Of a stretch of 50,045 nucleotides of DNA, positions 9,303-17,824 are shown one piece after another; position 1 is the first letter of the stretch; each line of letters opens with the position of its first letter. The notes under the pieces are model-generated. The model saw only the letters and a list, made by a program, of their open reading frames with translations. It made no database searches and was not told the DNA's origin. The DNA comes from Micromonospora arida. GTDB taxonomy: Bacteria > Actinomycetota > Actinomycetes > Mycobacteriales > Micromonosporaceae. A program made the position numbers and the translations under genes. The stretch spans positions 1 through 50,045 of the forward strand of contig NZ_QGSY01000080.1 in the NCBI RefSeq assembly GCF_003857035.1, given 5' to 3'.

Positions 9303-9878
9303 TCAGCGGTACCGCCAGAGCTGTGGCGGCGGTGGATCGCCGCGGTGCCTGGCTACCCGCACCTCCCATTGGCTGCGCCGACGCATCGCGTCCCGGACCT
9401 CCCGATTGCGGTAGAACGTCTCGGGCGGGCGGGCCAGCCCGTAGATGTCCGCCCACCACTCCCCCGGCTCGGGGTCGAGGATGGTGTCCAGATGCGATGG
9501 GTAGCGGCGCCCCGCACCGTCGCGCGTGTCTTCCCAGTCCCGCATCGGCCTGAGCACCCGGCCGAACTCGTCGGCGACGGCCAGCCGACATCCGACGACC
9601 CCGACTATCCGGCGGAGCAGCTCAATGCTCGGAACAGTCCGACCGGCCTCGATGCGGCCGATGGTCGCGTGGTGCACCCCCGCCCACCGGGCCAGCTCAC
9701 GTTGACTCAGGTCGGCGTGACGACGGACCGCCCGGACGATGCCAACGACCGGCCATGGGGTGTCGGAGGGCTCGCTGAGTATGACTTCGCGCTGCGCGAT
9801 GCTGGGGCTCGAACCGTCGGGGATCCAGCTTCCGGCGCTGGTTGCTTCTGCGCCCAGGGGTGTCGGTGAGTCGGCCAT
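9303..9878 (-). CDS. XRE-family helix-turn-helix transcriptional regulator
   Basis: 191 residues from the ATG at 9878. A Cro/CI-type HTH lies near residues 45-105 (LSQRELARWAGVHHATIGRI, then EAGRTVPSIELLRRI). The C-terminal part is rich in Trp and Arg (GEWWADIYGLARPPETFYRN) and has no domain I recognise. The frame is open to a TTG at 9938, but the ATG beginning MADSPTPLG is more plausible. No toxin-like partner is adjacent, so this appears to be a solitary regulator. Confidence 0.8.
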   Translation of the reverse strand: MADSPTPLGAEATSAGSWIPDGSSPSIAQREVILSEPSDTPWPVVGIVRAVRRHADLSQRELARWAGVHHATIGRIEAGRTVPSIELLRRIVGVVGCRLAVADEFGRVLRPMRDWEDTRDGAGRRYPSHLDTILDPEPGEWWADIYGLARPPETFYRNREVRDAMRRRSQWEVRVARHRGDPPPPQLWRYR

Positions 9879-10069
9879 ACCGCCACCGTCCCGGCTCGCC
9901 CCGTTCCTCGCAGTCCCGTTTGGCAGGCCTGTGGACAACGGAAGGACCTGTGGACAACCGGGCGTCCGTCACCGCGGGAAACGTGGCTCTCGCACGGTCG
10001 CCGAAATCGTGGGCATTGAGCAGCACGTCCTCACCGTGGAGGAGCAGGGGGCCAACCCCTGACCCTTCC

Positions 10070-10140
10070 CCTTTGCTCTGCACCCCGATAAGCACCGGTC
10101 GCGGTCCGTAGCCGTCGCATCCGCGGGTGCAGAGCAAAGG
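10070..10140. repeat. REP-like inverted repeat with 16-bp perfect arms
   Basis: CCTTTGCTCTGCACCC at 10070-10085 and its exact reverse complement at 10125-10140 enclose 39 bp. The arms are too long and too far apart for a simple terminator, and the shape fits a dispersed intergenic palindrome. I recall similar TTTGCTCTGCA palindromes in Micromonospora genomes, but cannot check that here. Confidence 0.75.
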
Positions 10141-10153
10141 CAAGCATGGAGGC

Positions 10154-10266
10154 GTCGGGCCCAGCGTCCGCCACGCGAGGCGGCGTGGGACCCAGGAAAC
10201 CGCCACGCGAGGCGGCGTGGGGCCCACGGAACCGCCACGCAAGGCGGCGTCGGGCCCAGGGAACCG
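10154..10266. repeat. Tandem repeat, about 3.5 copies of a 32-bp unit
   Basis: Copies run 10154-10184 (31 bp), 10185-10216, 10217-10248, and a partial copy from 10249. Each has a GGGCCCA or GGGACCCA core followed by CCGCC-ACGCGA-GGCGG, which is itself a small hairpin. It lies directly downstream of hemB and could act as a set of transcription-stopping hairpins. Confidence 0.8.
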
Positions 10267-10287
10267 ATGGCCGCCGGGCAGCGATCG

Positions 10288-11271
10288 TCAGTAGCGCTGG
10301 CGGAGCAGGCCGGCGGCCTCGACGGCCCAGTAGGTGAGGATGACCTGCGCACCAGCCCGCTTGATCGAGGTGAGCGTCTCCAGCATTACCCGCTCGCGGT
10401 CGATCCAGCCGTTCGCAGCGGCCGCCTCGACCATCGCGTACTCCCCGGAGACCTGGTAGGCGGCGACCGGGACGTCCACCGCGGCCCGCACCGCCGACAC
10501 CACGTCGAGGTAGGGCAGTGCCGGCTTGACCATCACCAGGTCGGCGCCCTCGGCGACGTCGAGCGCGACCTCGCGCAGTGACTCCCGCAGATTGGCCGGG
10601 TCCTGCTGGTAGGTGCGTCGGTCGCCCTCCAGCGCCGACTCCACCGCCTCCCGGAACGGGCCGTAGAAGGCAGACGCGTACTTCACCGCGTACGCCAGCA
10701 CGGAGACGTCCTGGTAACCGGCGTCGTCGAGGGCCCGGCGTACCACGCCGACCTGGCCGTCCATCATCCCGGACGGCCCGACCATGCCGACCCCGGCGGC
10801 GGCCTGGGCCACCGCCATCTCGGCGTACGCGGCCAGGGTGGAGTCGTTGTCGACCTCACCGTCGGGGGTGAGCAGCCCACAGTGCCCGTGCGAGGTGAAC
10901 TCGTCGAGGCACAGGTCGCTCATCACCACCGTGGCGTCGCCCACCTCGGCCACCACGTCACGGATGGCGACGTTGAGGATGCCGTTCGGGTCGATGCCGC
11001 CGGAGCCGGTCGGGTCCCGCTGCTCCGGCACGCCGAAGAGCATGATCCCGCCGACACCGGCCTGGACCGCCTCGACCGCCGCCTTGCGCAGCGAGTCCCG
11101 GGAGTGCTGGAGCACCCCCGGGAGCGACCCGATGGCGCGGGGCTCGGTGAGCCCCTCCTTGACGAACATCGGCACGACCAGCTCGGCCGGGTCGACCCGG
11201 GTCTCGGACACCAGCCGGCGGACCGCCGGGTTGCGGCGCAGCCGGCGGGGCCGGATCTCGGGGTACGACAT
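10288..11271 (-). CDS. hemB: Porphobilinogen synthase (delta-aminolevulinate dehydratase)
   Basis: 327 residues, normal family length. HemB condenses two 5-aminolevulinate molecules into porphobilinogen in the cytoplasm. [13 protein letters not shown] and [10 protein letters not shown] carry the two active-site lysines, the second forming the Schiff base. The metal loop reads [14 protein letters not shown]: the outer cysteines are present but the middle Cys of the classical zinc site is Asp. AGGAGG lies 8 nt before the ATG, and the hemD stop is only 20 bp upstream, so this is the last gene of the rex-hem operon. Confidence 0.97.
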   Translation of the reverse strand: MSYPEIRPRRLRRNPAVRRLVSETRVDPAELVVPMFVKEGLTEPRAIGSLPGVLQHSRDSLRKAAVEAVQAGVGGIMLFGVPEQRDPTGSGGIDPNGILNVAIRDVVAEVGDATVVMSDLCLDEFTSHGHCGLLTPDGEVDNDSTLAAYAEMAVAQAAAGVGMVGPSGMMDGQVGVVRRALDDAGYQDVSVLAYAVKYASAFYGPFREAVESALEGDRRTYQQDPANLRESLREVALDVAEGADLVMVKPALPYLDVVSAVRAAVDVPVAAYQVSGEYAMVEAAAANGWIDRERVMLETLTSIKRAGAQVILTYWAVEAAGLLRQRY

Positions 11272-11291
11272 GGCAGGCCCTCCTCGAACGA

Positions 11292-12872
11292 CTACCGGAA
11301 GCGCAGAGCGGTCGGGCCCTGCACCTTCGAGCCACGGCGCTGCTTGGCCGGCATGGCCGCCAGCTTCTCCCGCAGCTCGACGGCGTAGGCGGCGAGCGCC
11401 TCCACAAGGTCGGGCACCGAGGCGTGCGGCGGCTGGACGTCGACGCGCAGGCCGAACTCCGTCGCGGTCTCCGCCGTCTTGGGCCCAATGACGGCAACAA
11501 CGGTCCGGGCGTGCGGCTTCCCGGCGATGCCGACCAGGTTGCGCACGGTGGAGGACGAGGTGAAGAGCACCGCGTCGAACCCGCCCGACTTGATCGCGTC
11601 GCGGATCTCGGCGGGCGGCGGAGCGGCCCGCACCGTCCGGTACGCGGTCACGTCGTCGACCTCCCAGCCACGCTCGGTGAGCCCGGCGGCGAGCGTCTCG
11701 GTGGCGATGTCGGCGCGCGGCAGCAGCACCCGGCCCACCGGGTCGAGGATCTCGTCGTGCGGCGAGAACTCGGCCAGCAGACCGTCCGAGGACTGCTCCC
11801 CGGCGGGGATCAGCTCCGGCTGGATGCCGAACGCGCGGACCGCGTCCGCGGTGGCCTCACCGATGCAGGCGATCTTGACGCCACCGAAGTGCCGGGCGTC
11901 GAGGCCGTGCTCGGCGAACTTCTCCCAGACCGCGCGGACCGCGTTCACCGACGTGAAGATGACCCAGGCGTACCGGCCGTCGACCAGGCCCTTGACCGCC
12001 CGCTCCATCTGCGCCGGGGTGCGCGGCGGCTCGACCGCGATGGTCGGCACCTCGCACGGGATCGCCCCGTACGCGCGCAGCCGCGCGCTCATCGCGCCGG
12101 CCTGCTCCTTGGTCCGGGGTACGAGCACCTTCCAGCCGTACAGCGGGCGGTTCTCCCACCAGCTCAGCTTGTCGCGCTGCCCCACGCCGACACCGACGGT
12201 GAGCACCACCCGGCCGGTGAAACCGAGCGCGGCGGCCACGAAGCTGTCAACGGTCGACGTGGTCGTGTACTGGGTCTCGCCGGTGCCGTCGCCGGTCACC
12301 CCGACGCCGGTGGTGCCGTCGACCCCGGCGGCGAGCAGCCCGTCGCGGACGGCGGCGAGGTCACCGGCGTCCACGGCGAGCGCGAGCGAACCCCGGCCGA
12401 CGGCCGTGGCCAACGCCTCGAAGTCCAGCGCGCTGACGTCCTCGACGTCGGCGGCCGTACGCACACCCGGCAGCGGGACCCCGGCGTAGGTGGCCACACC
12501 CTCGGCCTGGCCGACGCCGGGCACCACCTCGAAGTGGGCGGCGGTGCGGGCCACCGCCTGCACCTCCTTGACCACCGAGTCGTGCCCGAACGGGTCGCCG
12601 GCGACCAGGTGCACCGCGTTGAGCCCGGAGCGGGCCGCGGAGATCAGCACCTTCGCCACGTCCCCCGGCGCGCCCTCGGCCGGGGTGAACTCGGCATCTT
12701 CCCTGGCCTCGGCGCGAACGACGGTGAGCAACGACTCCGGGACTCCCCGGTCGTAGATCACCTGGTCGGCGTCGACCAGGGCGTCGTGGGCCCGACGGGT
12801 CAGCAGGCCCGGGTCACCGGGGCCAGCCCCGACGAACGCGATACGGCCGACGGGCTTACGGGTGCGGGTCAT
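11292..12872 (-). CDS. hemD: Uroporphyrinogen-III synthase fused to a C-methyltransferase-like domain
   Basis: 526 residues with two domains. Residues about 8-245 resemble CobA/SUMT tetrapyrrole methyltransferases ([41 protein letters not shown]). Residues about 255-505 are uroporphyrinogen-III synthase ([56 protein letters not shown]). The synthase closes hydroxymethylbilane with D-ring inversion. The methyltransferase half departs from consensus at the GDPFVFGRGGE and VPGITSA regions, so methylation activity is doubtful. The ATG overlaps the hemC stop by 4 bp (12869-12872), which implies translational coupling. Confidence 0.93.
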   Translation of the reverse strand: MTRTRKPVGRIAFVGAGPGDPGLLTRRAHDALVDADQVIYDRGVPESLLTVVRAEAREDAEFTPAEGAPGDVAKVLISAARSGLNAVHLVAGDPFGHDSVVKEVQAVARTAAHFEVVPGVGQAEGVATYAGVPLPGVRTAADVEDVSALDFEALATAVGRGSLALAVDAGDLAAVRDGLLAAGVDGTTGVGVTGDGTGETQYTTTSTVDSFVAAALGFTGRVVLTVGVGVGQRDKLSWWENRPLYGWKVLVPRTKEQAGAMSARLRAYGAIPCEVPTIAVEPPRTPAQMERAVKGLVDGRYAWVIFTSVNAVRAVWEKFAEHGLDARHFGGVKIACIGEATADAVRAFGIQPELIPAGEQSSDGLLAEFSPHDEILDPVGRVLLPRADIATETLAAGLTERGWEVDDVTAYRTVRAAPPPAEIRDAIKSGGFDAVLFTSSSTVRNLVGIAGKPHARTVVAVIGPKTAETATEFGLRVDVQPPHASVPDLVEALAAYAVELREKLAAMPAKQRRGSKVQGPTALRFR

Positions 12873-13837
12873 TCTGTGCTCCCAAATTGCTGGGTCCCCG
12901 GGCCGGTGTGTCCTTCGTGGCCGAGGATCGAGTCGGCGCCGAGGTCGAGGAGTTCGGCGGCGAGTGCCTTACCGATCTCCGCCGCGTCGGCGGGCGTTCC
13001 GGTGCGGGACAGCCGGAGGTCACGAGTGCCGTCCGGGCTGATCACCGCCCCGCGCAGGTAGATCTCATCGCCGGTCTCGCCTTCGGCGAGTTCGGCATAG
13101 GCGGCGACGGGTGCGCTGCACCCGGCCTCCAGGGTTGCCAGAAACGCACGTTCCGCGGTGACCGCGGCACGCGACGGTGCGTGGTCGAGCACGGCGAGCA
13201 GCTCGACCAGGTCCTGGTCGTCGACCCGGCACTCCACTGCCAACGCACCCTGAGCGGGAGCGGGCAGCATGAGCATCGGGTCCAGCGACTCGGTGATCAC
13301 GTCGAGCCGGCCGAGTCGGGCCAGACCGGCCCGGGCCAGGACGACGGCGTCCAGGTCGGCCTCGGGGCCGAGCACCCGCCCCAGGCGGGTGTCGACGTTG
13401 CCGCGGATCGGGGTGACCTCCAGTTGCAGGCCGAGGGCGTGCAACTGGGCGATCCGACGCAGCGCTCCGGTGCCCACCGTGGCCCCGGGCGGCAGCTCGG
13501 CGAGCGTCCGGCCGTCGCGGGCCACCAACGCGTCGCGCGGGTCCTGCCGGGCCGGTACCGCCGCGATGTGCAGCCCACCGGCGGCGGCCGTGGGCAGATC
13601 CTTGTACGAGTGCACCGCGAAGTCGATCGTCCCGGCGGTCAGCGCGTCACGCAGGGCGGAGACGAACACCCCGACGCCCAGCCGGTGCACCGGCGCGTTG
13701 GAGCGGTCGCCCGCGGTGACCACCTCGACCAGCTCGACGCGGCGGCCGGTGGCAGCGGTCACCGCCTCGGCGACCTGGCCGGACTGGGCCATCGCCAGGG
13801 CGCTGCCCCGGGTGCCGAGGCGCAGGGGGGCGGTCAT
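12869..13837 (-). CDS. hemC: Hydroxymethylbilane synthase (porphobilinogen deaminase)
   Basis: 322 residues, normal length. It polymerises four porphobilinogens into hydroxymethylbilane. LRLGTRGSALAMAQ is the N-terminal signature, VHSYKDLP carries the catalytic Asp of the domain-1 loop, RRIAQL and IRGNVDTRLG bind the polypyrrole, and LEAGCSAPV contains the cysteine that holds the dipyrromethane cofactor. Both ends overlap their neighbours by 4 bp: the ATG with the hemA stop (13834-13837) and the stop with the hemD start. Confidence 0.97.
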   Translation of the reverse strand: MTAPLRLGTRGSALAMAQSGQVAEAVTAATGRRVELVEVVTAGDRSNAPVHRLGVGVFVSALRDALTAGTIDFAVHSYKDLPTAAAGGLHIAAVPARQDPRDALVARDGRTLAELPPGATVGTGALRRIAQLHALGLQLEVTPIRGNVDTRLGRVLGPEADLDAVVLARAGLARLGRLDVITESLDPMLMLPAPAQGALAVECRVDDQDLVELLAVLDHAPSRAAVTAERAFLATLEAGCSAPVAAYAELAEGETGDEIYLRGAVISPDGTRDLRLSRTGTPADAAEIGKALAAELLDLGADSILGHEGHTGPGTQQFGSTE

Positions 13838-15231
13838 CGCGCACCTCCGGTGGGTGGGGTGGGCTCGGCGGCGTCGGCTCCGGACACCGGGTCGGTGCCG
13901 GGGAGCGCCATGCCGAGGTCGGGGGTCAGCACGTCCGGGACGGTGTCCACCGGCGAGGTCTGCGGCACCTCGAGGTCGAACAGCTCGCGCAGCAGTGCCG
14001 CGTACTGGTCGCCGCCGGGCTCCGCGGCCAACTGACGGACCTTGACGGTGGGCTGGTGCAGCAGCCGCTGCACGACCCGGTGCACAGTGCGGGCCACCTC
14101 GGCCCGCAGGTCGTCGCCGAGGTCCGGGCGACGCTGGGCCAGTCGGCGCAGCTCCGCGGTGACCACGTCGTCGGCCCGGCCGCGCAGCGCGGCCACGGTG
14201 GGTGCCACGTCGGCGCCCCGCAGCCAGGTGAGAAAGCCCTCCACCTCGCCGAGGACGATGCGTTCGACAGCTGCGGCGTCGGCAGCCGCCGGACCGTCGG
14301 CGAGCAGCGCCGCCATCCGGTCGATGTCGATCACCTCGACGCCGGGCAGCTCGGCGACGCCCTCCTCGACGTCGCGCGGAACGGCCAGGTCGAGCAGGAC
14401 CAGCGGGCCCCGGGACGAGTCGCGGTCGGCCAGCGCCGCGGTGACCACCGACCGGGTGAGGACCGGTTCGGTGGACGCGGTGGCGGCCACTACGATGTCC
14501 ACTGTGGAGAGGGTGTCGGCCAGCTCGGTCATCGGCGCGGCAGTCGCCCCGTACGACTCGGCGAGCCGGACGGCCCGGTCGGCGCCCCGGTTGCTGACGG
14601 TGAGCGGCCCGGCGCCCAGCCGGGACAGCGTGGCCACCCCGAGCGAACCCATCGCACCGGCGCCGACCACCAGGGCCGGGTGGCCGACGAGGTCGCCGTC
14701 GAGGTGCCCGGCGGCCAGCTCCAGGGCGGCGGTGACGACGCTCTGGCCGGCCCGGTCGATGCCGGTCTCGGCGTGGGCGCGCTTGCCGACCCGCAGCGCC
14801 TGCTGCATCAGCTCGTGCAGCAGCCGGCCGGCCGAGTCGGCGCCGGTGGCCCAGTGGTACGCGTCACGCAACTGGCCGAGGATCTGCGCCTCGCCCACCA
14901 CCATCGAGTCCAGACCGGTGGCGACCCTGAAGACGTGATCCACAGCCGCGGTGTCGTAGTGCACGTACAGGTGGCTGGCGAGCGCGGTCGGCGAGCTGCC
15001 GGCCTGCTCGGCCAGCACGGCGCAGACGTCGCCGAGCCCACCGTGGAAACCGGACACGGCGGCGTACACCTCCACCCGGTTGCAGGTGGAGACGATCACC
15101 GCCTCGGAAACGTACGGCTGGGCGACCAGGCGGTCCAGTGTTCGGGTCAGGTCGGCGGGGGGCACGGCCAGCTGCTCCAGCGTGGCGACCGGGGCGGTCC
15201 GGTAGGACGCGCCGACGACGAGCAGTTTCAC
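13834..15231 (-). CDS. hemA: Glutamyl-tRNA reductase
   Basis: About 465 residues from a GTG at 15231 that overlaps the rex stop by 4 bp. The frame is open upstream, but that part only shadows rex. HemA reduces glutamyl-tRNA with NADPH to glutamate-1-semialdehyde, the first committed step of C5-pathway tetrapyrrole synthesis. IVSTCNRVEVY holds the catalytic cysteine, GEAQILGQ is diagnostic, LVVGAGAMGSLG is the Rossmann NADPH site, and LLDLAVPRDVE follows. The C-terminal dimerisation helices end with an acidic Pro-rich tail of about 50 residues. hemL is not in this window. Confidence 0.97.
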   Translation of the reverse strand: MKLLVVGASYRTAPVATLEQLAVPPADLTRTLDRLVAQPYVSEAVIVSTCNRVEVYAAVSGFHGGLGDVCAVLAEQAGSSPTALASHLYVHYDTAAVDHVFRVATGLDSMVVGEAQILGQLRDAYHWATGADSAGRLLHELMQQALRVGKRAHAETGIDRAGQSVVTAALELAAGHLDGDLVGHPALVVGAGAMGSLGVATLSRLGAGPLTVSNRGADRAVRLAESYGATAAPMTELADTLSTVDIVVAATASTEPVLTRSVVTAALADRDSSRGPLVLLDLAVPRDVEEGVAELPGVEVIDIDRMAALLADGPAAADAAAVERIVLGEVEGFLTWLRGADVAPTVAALRGRADDVVTAELRRLAQRRPDLGDDLRAEVARTVHRVVQRLLHQPTVKVRQLAAEPGGDQYAALLRELFDLEVPQTSPVDTVPDVLTPDLGMALPGTDPVSGADAAEPTPPTGGAR

Positions 15232-15998
15232 GTGCCTATCGCCTCCTGGGTGTCGGTGGCCGCGAACCCGCCCGGCAGGGCGGTGAGAGCGGTGCCGCCG
15301 GTGGCGGGCAGCGCGGTCAGCGACGCCTTGCGGTGCTCGTGGAAGGACAGAATCTGCAGCTCGATGGCGAGGTCGACCTTGCGCACGTCGACCCCCTCCG
15401 GAACCGAGAGTACGCACGGCGCGAAGTTGAGGATGCTCGTCACGCCCACGGCGACCAGTTGGTCGGCGACCTGCTGGGCGGCGGCGGCCGGGGTGGCGAT
15501 CACGCCGATCGCGAGGGATTCCTCCGCGGCGACCGTCGGCAGGTCGTCAACATGCCGAACCACCAGGCCGTTGATCTCCTCACCGACCCGGGAGGGATCG
15601 GCGTCGAGCAGTGCGGCGATCCGGAAGCCGCGGCTGGCGAAGCCGTCGTAGCCGGCCAGAGCGTGACCGAGATTACCCACGCCGACCAGGGCGACCGCCC
15701 GGCGTTGAGTGAGCCCGAGCACATACTCGATCTGCTCGATCAGCAGCGCGACGTCGTAGCCGACGCCCCGGGTGCCGTACGAGCCGAGGTGGGAGAGGTC
15801 CTTGCGGAGCTTGGCGGAGTTGACCCCGGCGGCGGCGGAGAGACCCTCGCTGGAGACCGTCTCGTGCCCGGCGTCGGCGAGGTTGTGCAGCGCGCGCAGG
15901 TACTCCGGAAGCCGAGCGACGGTCGCCTCGGGCAGATCCGGGAGCGCCGGTACGGCACCGGCGCGGCCGGGCGCGCCTGGGTGACGGTGCTGACTCAT
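15228..15998 (-). CDS. rex: Redox-sensing transcriptional repressor Rex
   Basis: 256 residues from the ATG at 15998, with GGAG 6 nt upstream. The winged-helix part (LPEYLRALHNL, SAKLRKDLSHLGSYGTRGVGY) is followed by a Rossmann NAD(H)-binding domain (VALVGVGNLGHALAGY) and the C-terminal swapped helix (LQILSFHE). Rex binds operators when NADH/NAD+ is low and releases when NADH rises. The tail beyond FHEHRK (about 30 residues) is longer than in many homologues. The rex-hemACD order is known from Streptomyces coelicolor, where Rex represses its own operon; a matching operator lies upstream. Confidence 0.96.
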   Translation of the reverse strand: MSQHRHPGAPGRAGAVPALPDLPEATVARLPEYLRALHNLADAGHETVSSEGLSAAAGVNSAKLRKDLSHLGSYGTRGVGYDVALLIEQIEYVLGLTQRRAVALVGVGNLGHALAGYDGFASRGFRIAALLDADPSRVGEEINGLVVRHVDDLPTVAAEESLAIGVIATPAAAAQQVADQLVAVGVTSILNFAPCVLSVPEGVDVRKVDLAIELQILSFHEHRKASLTALPATGGTALTALPGGFAATDTQEAIGT

Positions 15999-16106
15999 GA
16001 GACTCCGTGCGGTGCGATCCTCGGCCAACTCCGCTGGTCGGCCGTTTGTGGACTCCCGCTGGCGACCGAGGTTGCCGGCTGTGCTAGCAGGGCGCGTCGG
16101 AGTCAC

Positions 16107-16135
16107 AGCGTAGGCGCTTGTGAAGACGTGCACAA
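16107..16135 (-). promoter_or_regulatory. rex-hem operon promoter with overlapping Rex operator
   Basis: On the minus strand, TTGTGC (16135-16130) and TACGCT (16112-16107) are separated by exactly 17 bp and make a good housekeeping promoter. The palindrome at 16118-16135 (TTGTGCACGTCTTCACAA) covers the -35 box and spacer; its 7-bp half-sites match at six positions and resemble the Rex operator consensus TGTGAA-N4-TTCACA. The 5' leader would be about 100 nt. Confidence 0.65.
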
Positions 16136-16139
16136 ATCG

Positions 16140-16193
16140 CGATCTTGTCGCTGCGTGGCGCGACCCCACCAGCACCTCCATTCCACAAGATCG
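16140..16193. repeat. Inverted repeat with CGATCTTGT arms
   Basis: CGATCTTGT (16140-16148) and ACAAGATCG (16185-16193) are perfect 9-bp arms around 36 nt. The arms share the CGATCTTG core with the next repeat, suggesting a common element family. Confidence 0.6.
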
Positions 16194-16281
16194 ATTAAAC
16201 GCCCAGGTCCACCCCGGTCCCGGGCGATTATTGCTCAATCCCGACTTCTCTGACCAATCCCGCGCCGGGCCACCGCCCATC

Positions 16282-16362
16282 CCCCGCGATCTTGCAGTTC
16301 CTGTCTCCGCCTTCCGCTCATAGTGGGACAAATACACAACCGTAAGTGCAAGATCGGCGGGG
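16282..16362. repeat. REP-like inverted repeat, CCCCGC(C)GATCTTGCA arms
   Basis: The left arm at 16282-16296 and right arm at 16347-16362 pair over 15 bases with a single-base bulge, enclosing 50 nt. It lies between two divergent promoters and not after a stop codon, which argues against a terminator. Confidence 0.65.
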
Positions 16363-16449
16363 CCGGGCGAGCGCGGCACAGGGCGGGGTAGGGGCAGCAC
16401 TACGGAGGAGAGGCGGGGTTTCGGGATGGGGACACCGAGCCCAGATGCC

Positions 16450-16461
16450 TAGCCTTTGAGC
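16450..16461 (+). promoter_or_regulatory. -10 box of a leaderless kinase transcript
   Basis: TAGCCT at 16450-16455 is followed by 6 nt and then the ATG at 16462. This would put the transcription start at the start codon. The -35 region (TGGGGA at 16427-16432) is weak. Confidence 0.6.
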
Positions 16462-17766
16462 ATGACCGCCGTTGCCGCCACCAGCGACCGACCGACGTTG
16501 GCACCGAGCATCCCCCGCCAGCTCTTCGTCGACTCCGGGTACGTGCTGCTCGGCCTGCCCCTGGCGGTGGCCAGCTTCGTCGTCCTCATCGTCGGCCTCG
16601 CGGTCGGCATCGGCCTGGTGGTCACGGTGATCGGCCTGCCGATCCTCAGCGGCACTCTCTACGCCGCCCGAGGGCTGGCCGACGTCGAGCGGCTGCGGCT
16701 GCCCGCGGTGCTCCACCAACCCCGGATCCGGCCGCACTACCGGCTGCCCGAGGTGGGCGCGAACGCCTGGCGGCGGATCTTCGTGCCGATGCGGGACGCC
16801 CAGTCCTGGCTCGACCTGGCACACGGCATCCTGCGGCTGATCGCGGCGGTGGGCACCTTCGTGGTGACGCTGGCCTGGTGGGCGGCGGCGATCGCCGGCT
16901 CGCTCTACTGGGCGTACGACTGGGCCCTGCCCCGGGCCGAGGGCGAGGGAGACCAGGACCTGGCGCAGTTGCTCGGCCTGGGCGACTCGACCACCGCCCG
17001 GATCGGCCTGTACACCGCGCTCGGGGTGTTCTTCCTGATCACCCTGCCGATCGTGGTGCGGGGCTGCGCACTGCTCCAGGCCAGCTTCGCCAAGGCGATG
17101 CTGACCGGGGTGGCCGAGATGCGCGACCGGATCACCGTGCTGGAGGAGCAGAAGCGGGCCGCCGTGTCCGCCGAGGCCTCCGCGCTGCGCCGGTTGGAAC
17201 GTGACATCCACGACGGCCCCCAGCAGCGCCTGGTCCGGCTGGCGATGGACCTCAGCCGGGCCCGGATGCAGCTCGCCTCGGACCCGGAGGCGGCCGGCCA
17301 CACCATCGACGAGGCCGTCGCCCAGACCCGGGACACGCTGGCCGAACTGCGGGCGCTGTCCCGGGGCATCGCGCCGCCGATCCTGGTCGACCGGGGTCTG
17401 CCCAGCGCTCTGGCCGCGATCGCCGGCCGCGGGCTGATCCCGATCGAGCTCCAGGTGGACCCCCAGCTCGGCACCCCGGCCGGACGGCTCGACCCGGCGG
17501 TGGAGAACACCGCGTACTTCGTGGTGTCCGAGGCGCTGACCAACGTCGCCAAGCACAGCCGGGCCACCGAGGCCACCGTGGCCGTGGCCCGGAAGGGCAC
17601 CCACCTGCAGGTGCGGGTGGGCGACGACGGGCAGGGCGGCGCGCACCTGGCGAAGGGGCACGGGCTCGCCGGCATCGCCGACCGGGTCCGGGCCGCCGGT
17701 GGCGAACTGGTGGTGGTCAGCCCGACCGGCGGCCCCACCGAGATCCGCGCCGAGCTGCCGCTGTGA
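16462..17766 (+). CDS. NarL-type sensor histidine kinase with membrane sensor domain
   Basis: About 434 residues. The N-terminal half is an actinobacterial putative-sensor domain with membrane helices near 25-60 (two), 133-158 and 185-212. It is followed by a dimerisation helix, RDIHDGPQQRLVRLAMDL, with the phospho-accepting His of the HisKA_3 family. The ATPase domain has EALTNVAKHS (N box), GDDGQGG and GHGLAGIADRVRAAGG. The kinase autophosphorylates and passes phosphate to the response regulator encoded 58 bp downstream. Ligand unknown. A TTG at 16456 is in frame, but the ATG matches the -10 spacing. Confidence 0.92.
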   Translation: MTAVAATSDRPTLAPSIPRQLFVDSGYVLLGLPLAVASFVVLIVGLAVGIGLVVTVIGLPILSGTLYAARGLADVERLRLPAVLHQPRIRPHYRLPEVGANAWRRIFVPMRDAQSWLDLAHGILRLIAAVGTFVVTLAWWAAAIAGSLYWAYDWALPRAEGEGDQDLAQLLGLGDSTTARIGLYTALGVFFLITLPIVVRGCALLQASFAKAMLTGVAEMRDRITVLEEQKRAAVSAEASALRRLERDIHDGPQQRLVRLAMDLSRARMQLASDPEAAGHTIDEAVAQTRDTLAELRALSRGIAPPILVDRGLPSALAAIAGRGLIPIELQVDPQLGTPAGRLDPAVENTAYFVVSEALTNVAKHSRATEATVAVARKGTHLQVRVGDDGQGGAHLAKGHGLAGIADRVRAAGGELVVVSPTGGPTEIRAELPL

Positions 17767-17824
17767 GCGGTTCGGCACCGCACCGAGCCCGTACGACGGG
17801 CCGGACGTGGTAGACAACACAGCC

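Larger units (their letters stand above)
9879..10287. other. 409-bp noncoding gap rich in repeats
   Basis: This is the gap between the XRE start and the hemB stop. It holds a perfect inverted repeat (10070-10140) and a 32-bp tandem repeat (10154-10266). The part at 9880-10069 shows no supported gene. Confidence 0.7.
15999..16461. other. 463-bp divergent intergenic region (rex / sensor kinase)
   Basis: It contains the rex leader, the Rex-operator promoter (16107-16135), two inverted repeats sharing the core CGATCTTG (16140-16193 and 16282-16362), and the kinase -10 box at 16450-16455. No gene is supported here. Confidence 0.7.

Noticed and set aside
9303..9878. Antitoxin of a toxin-antitoxin pair
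   Set aside because: The protein is long for an antitoxin and no small toxin-like gene is next to it.
10154..10266. Possible CRISPR array
   Set aside because: The repeat units are directly contiguous with no unique spacers, and no cas genes are present.
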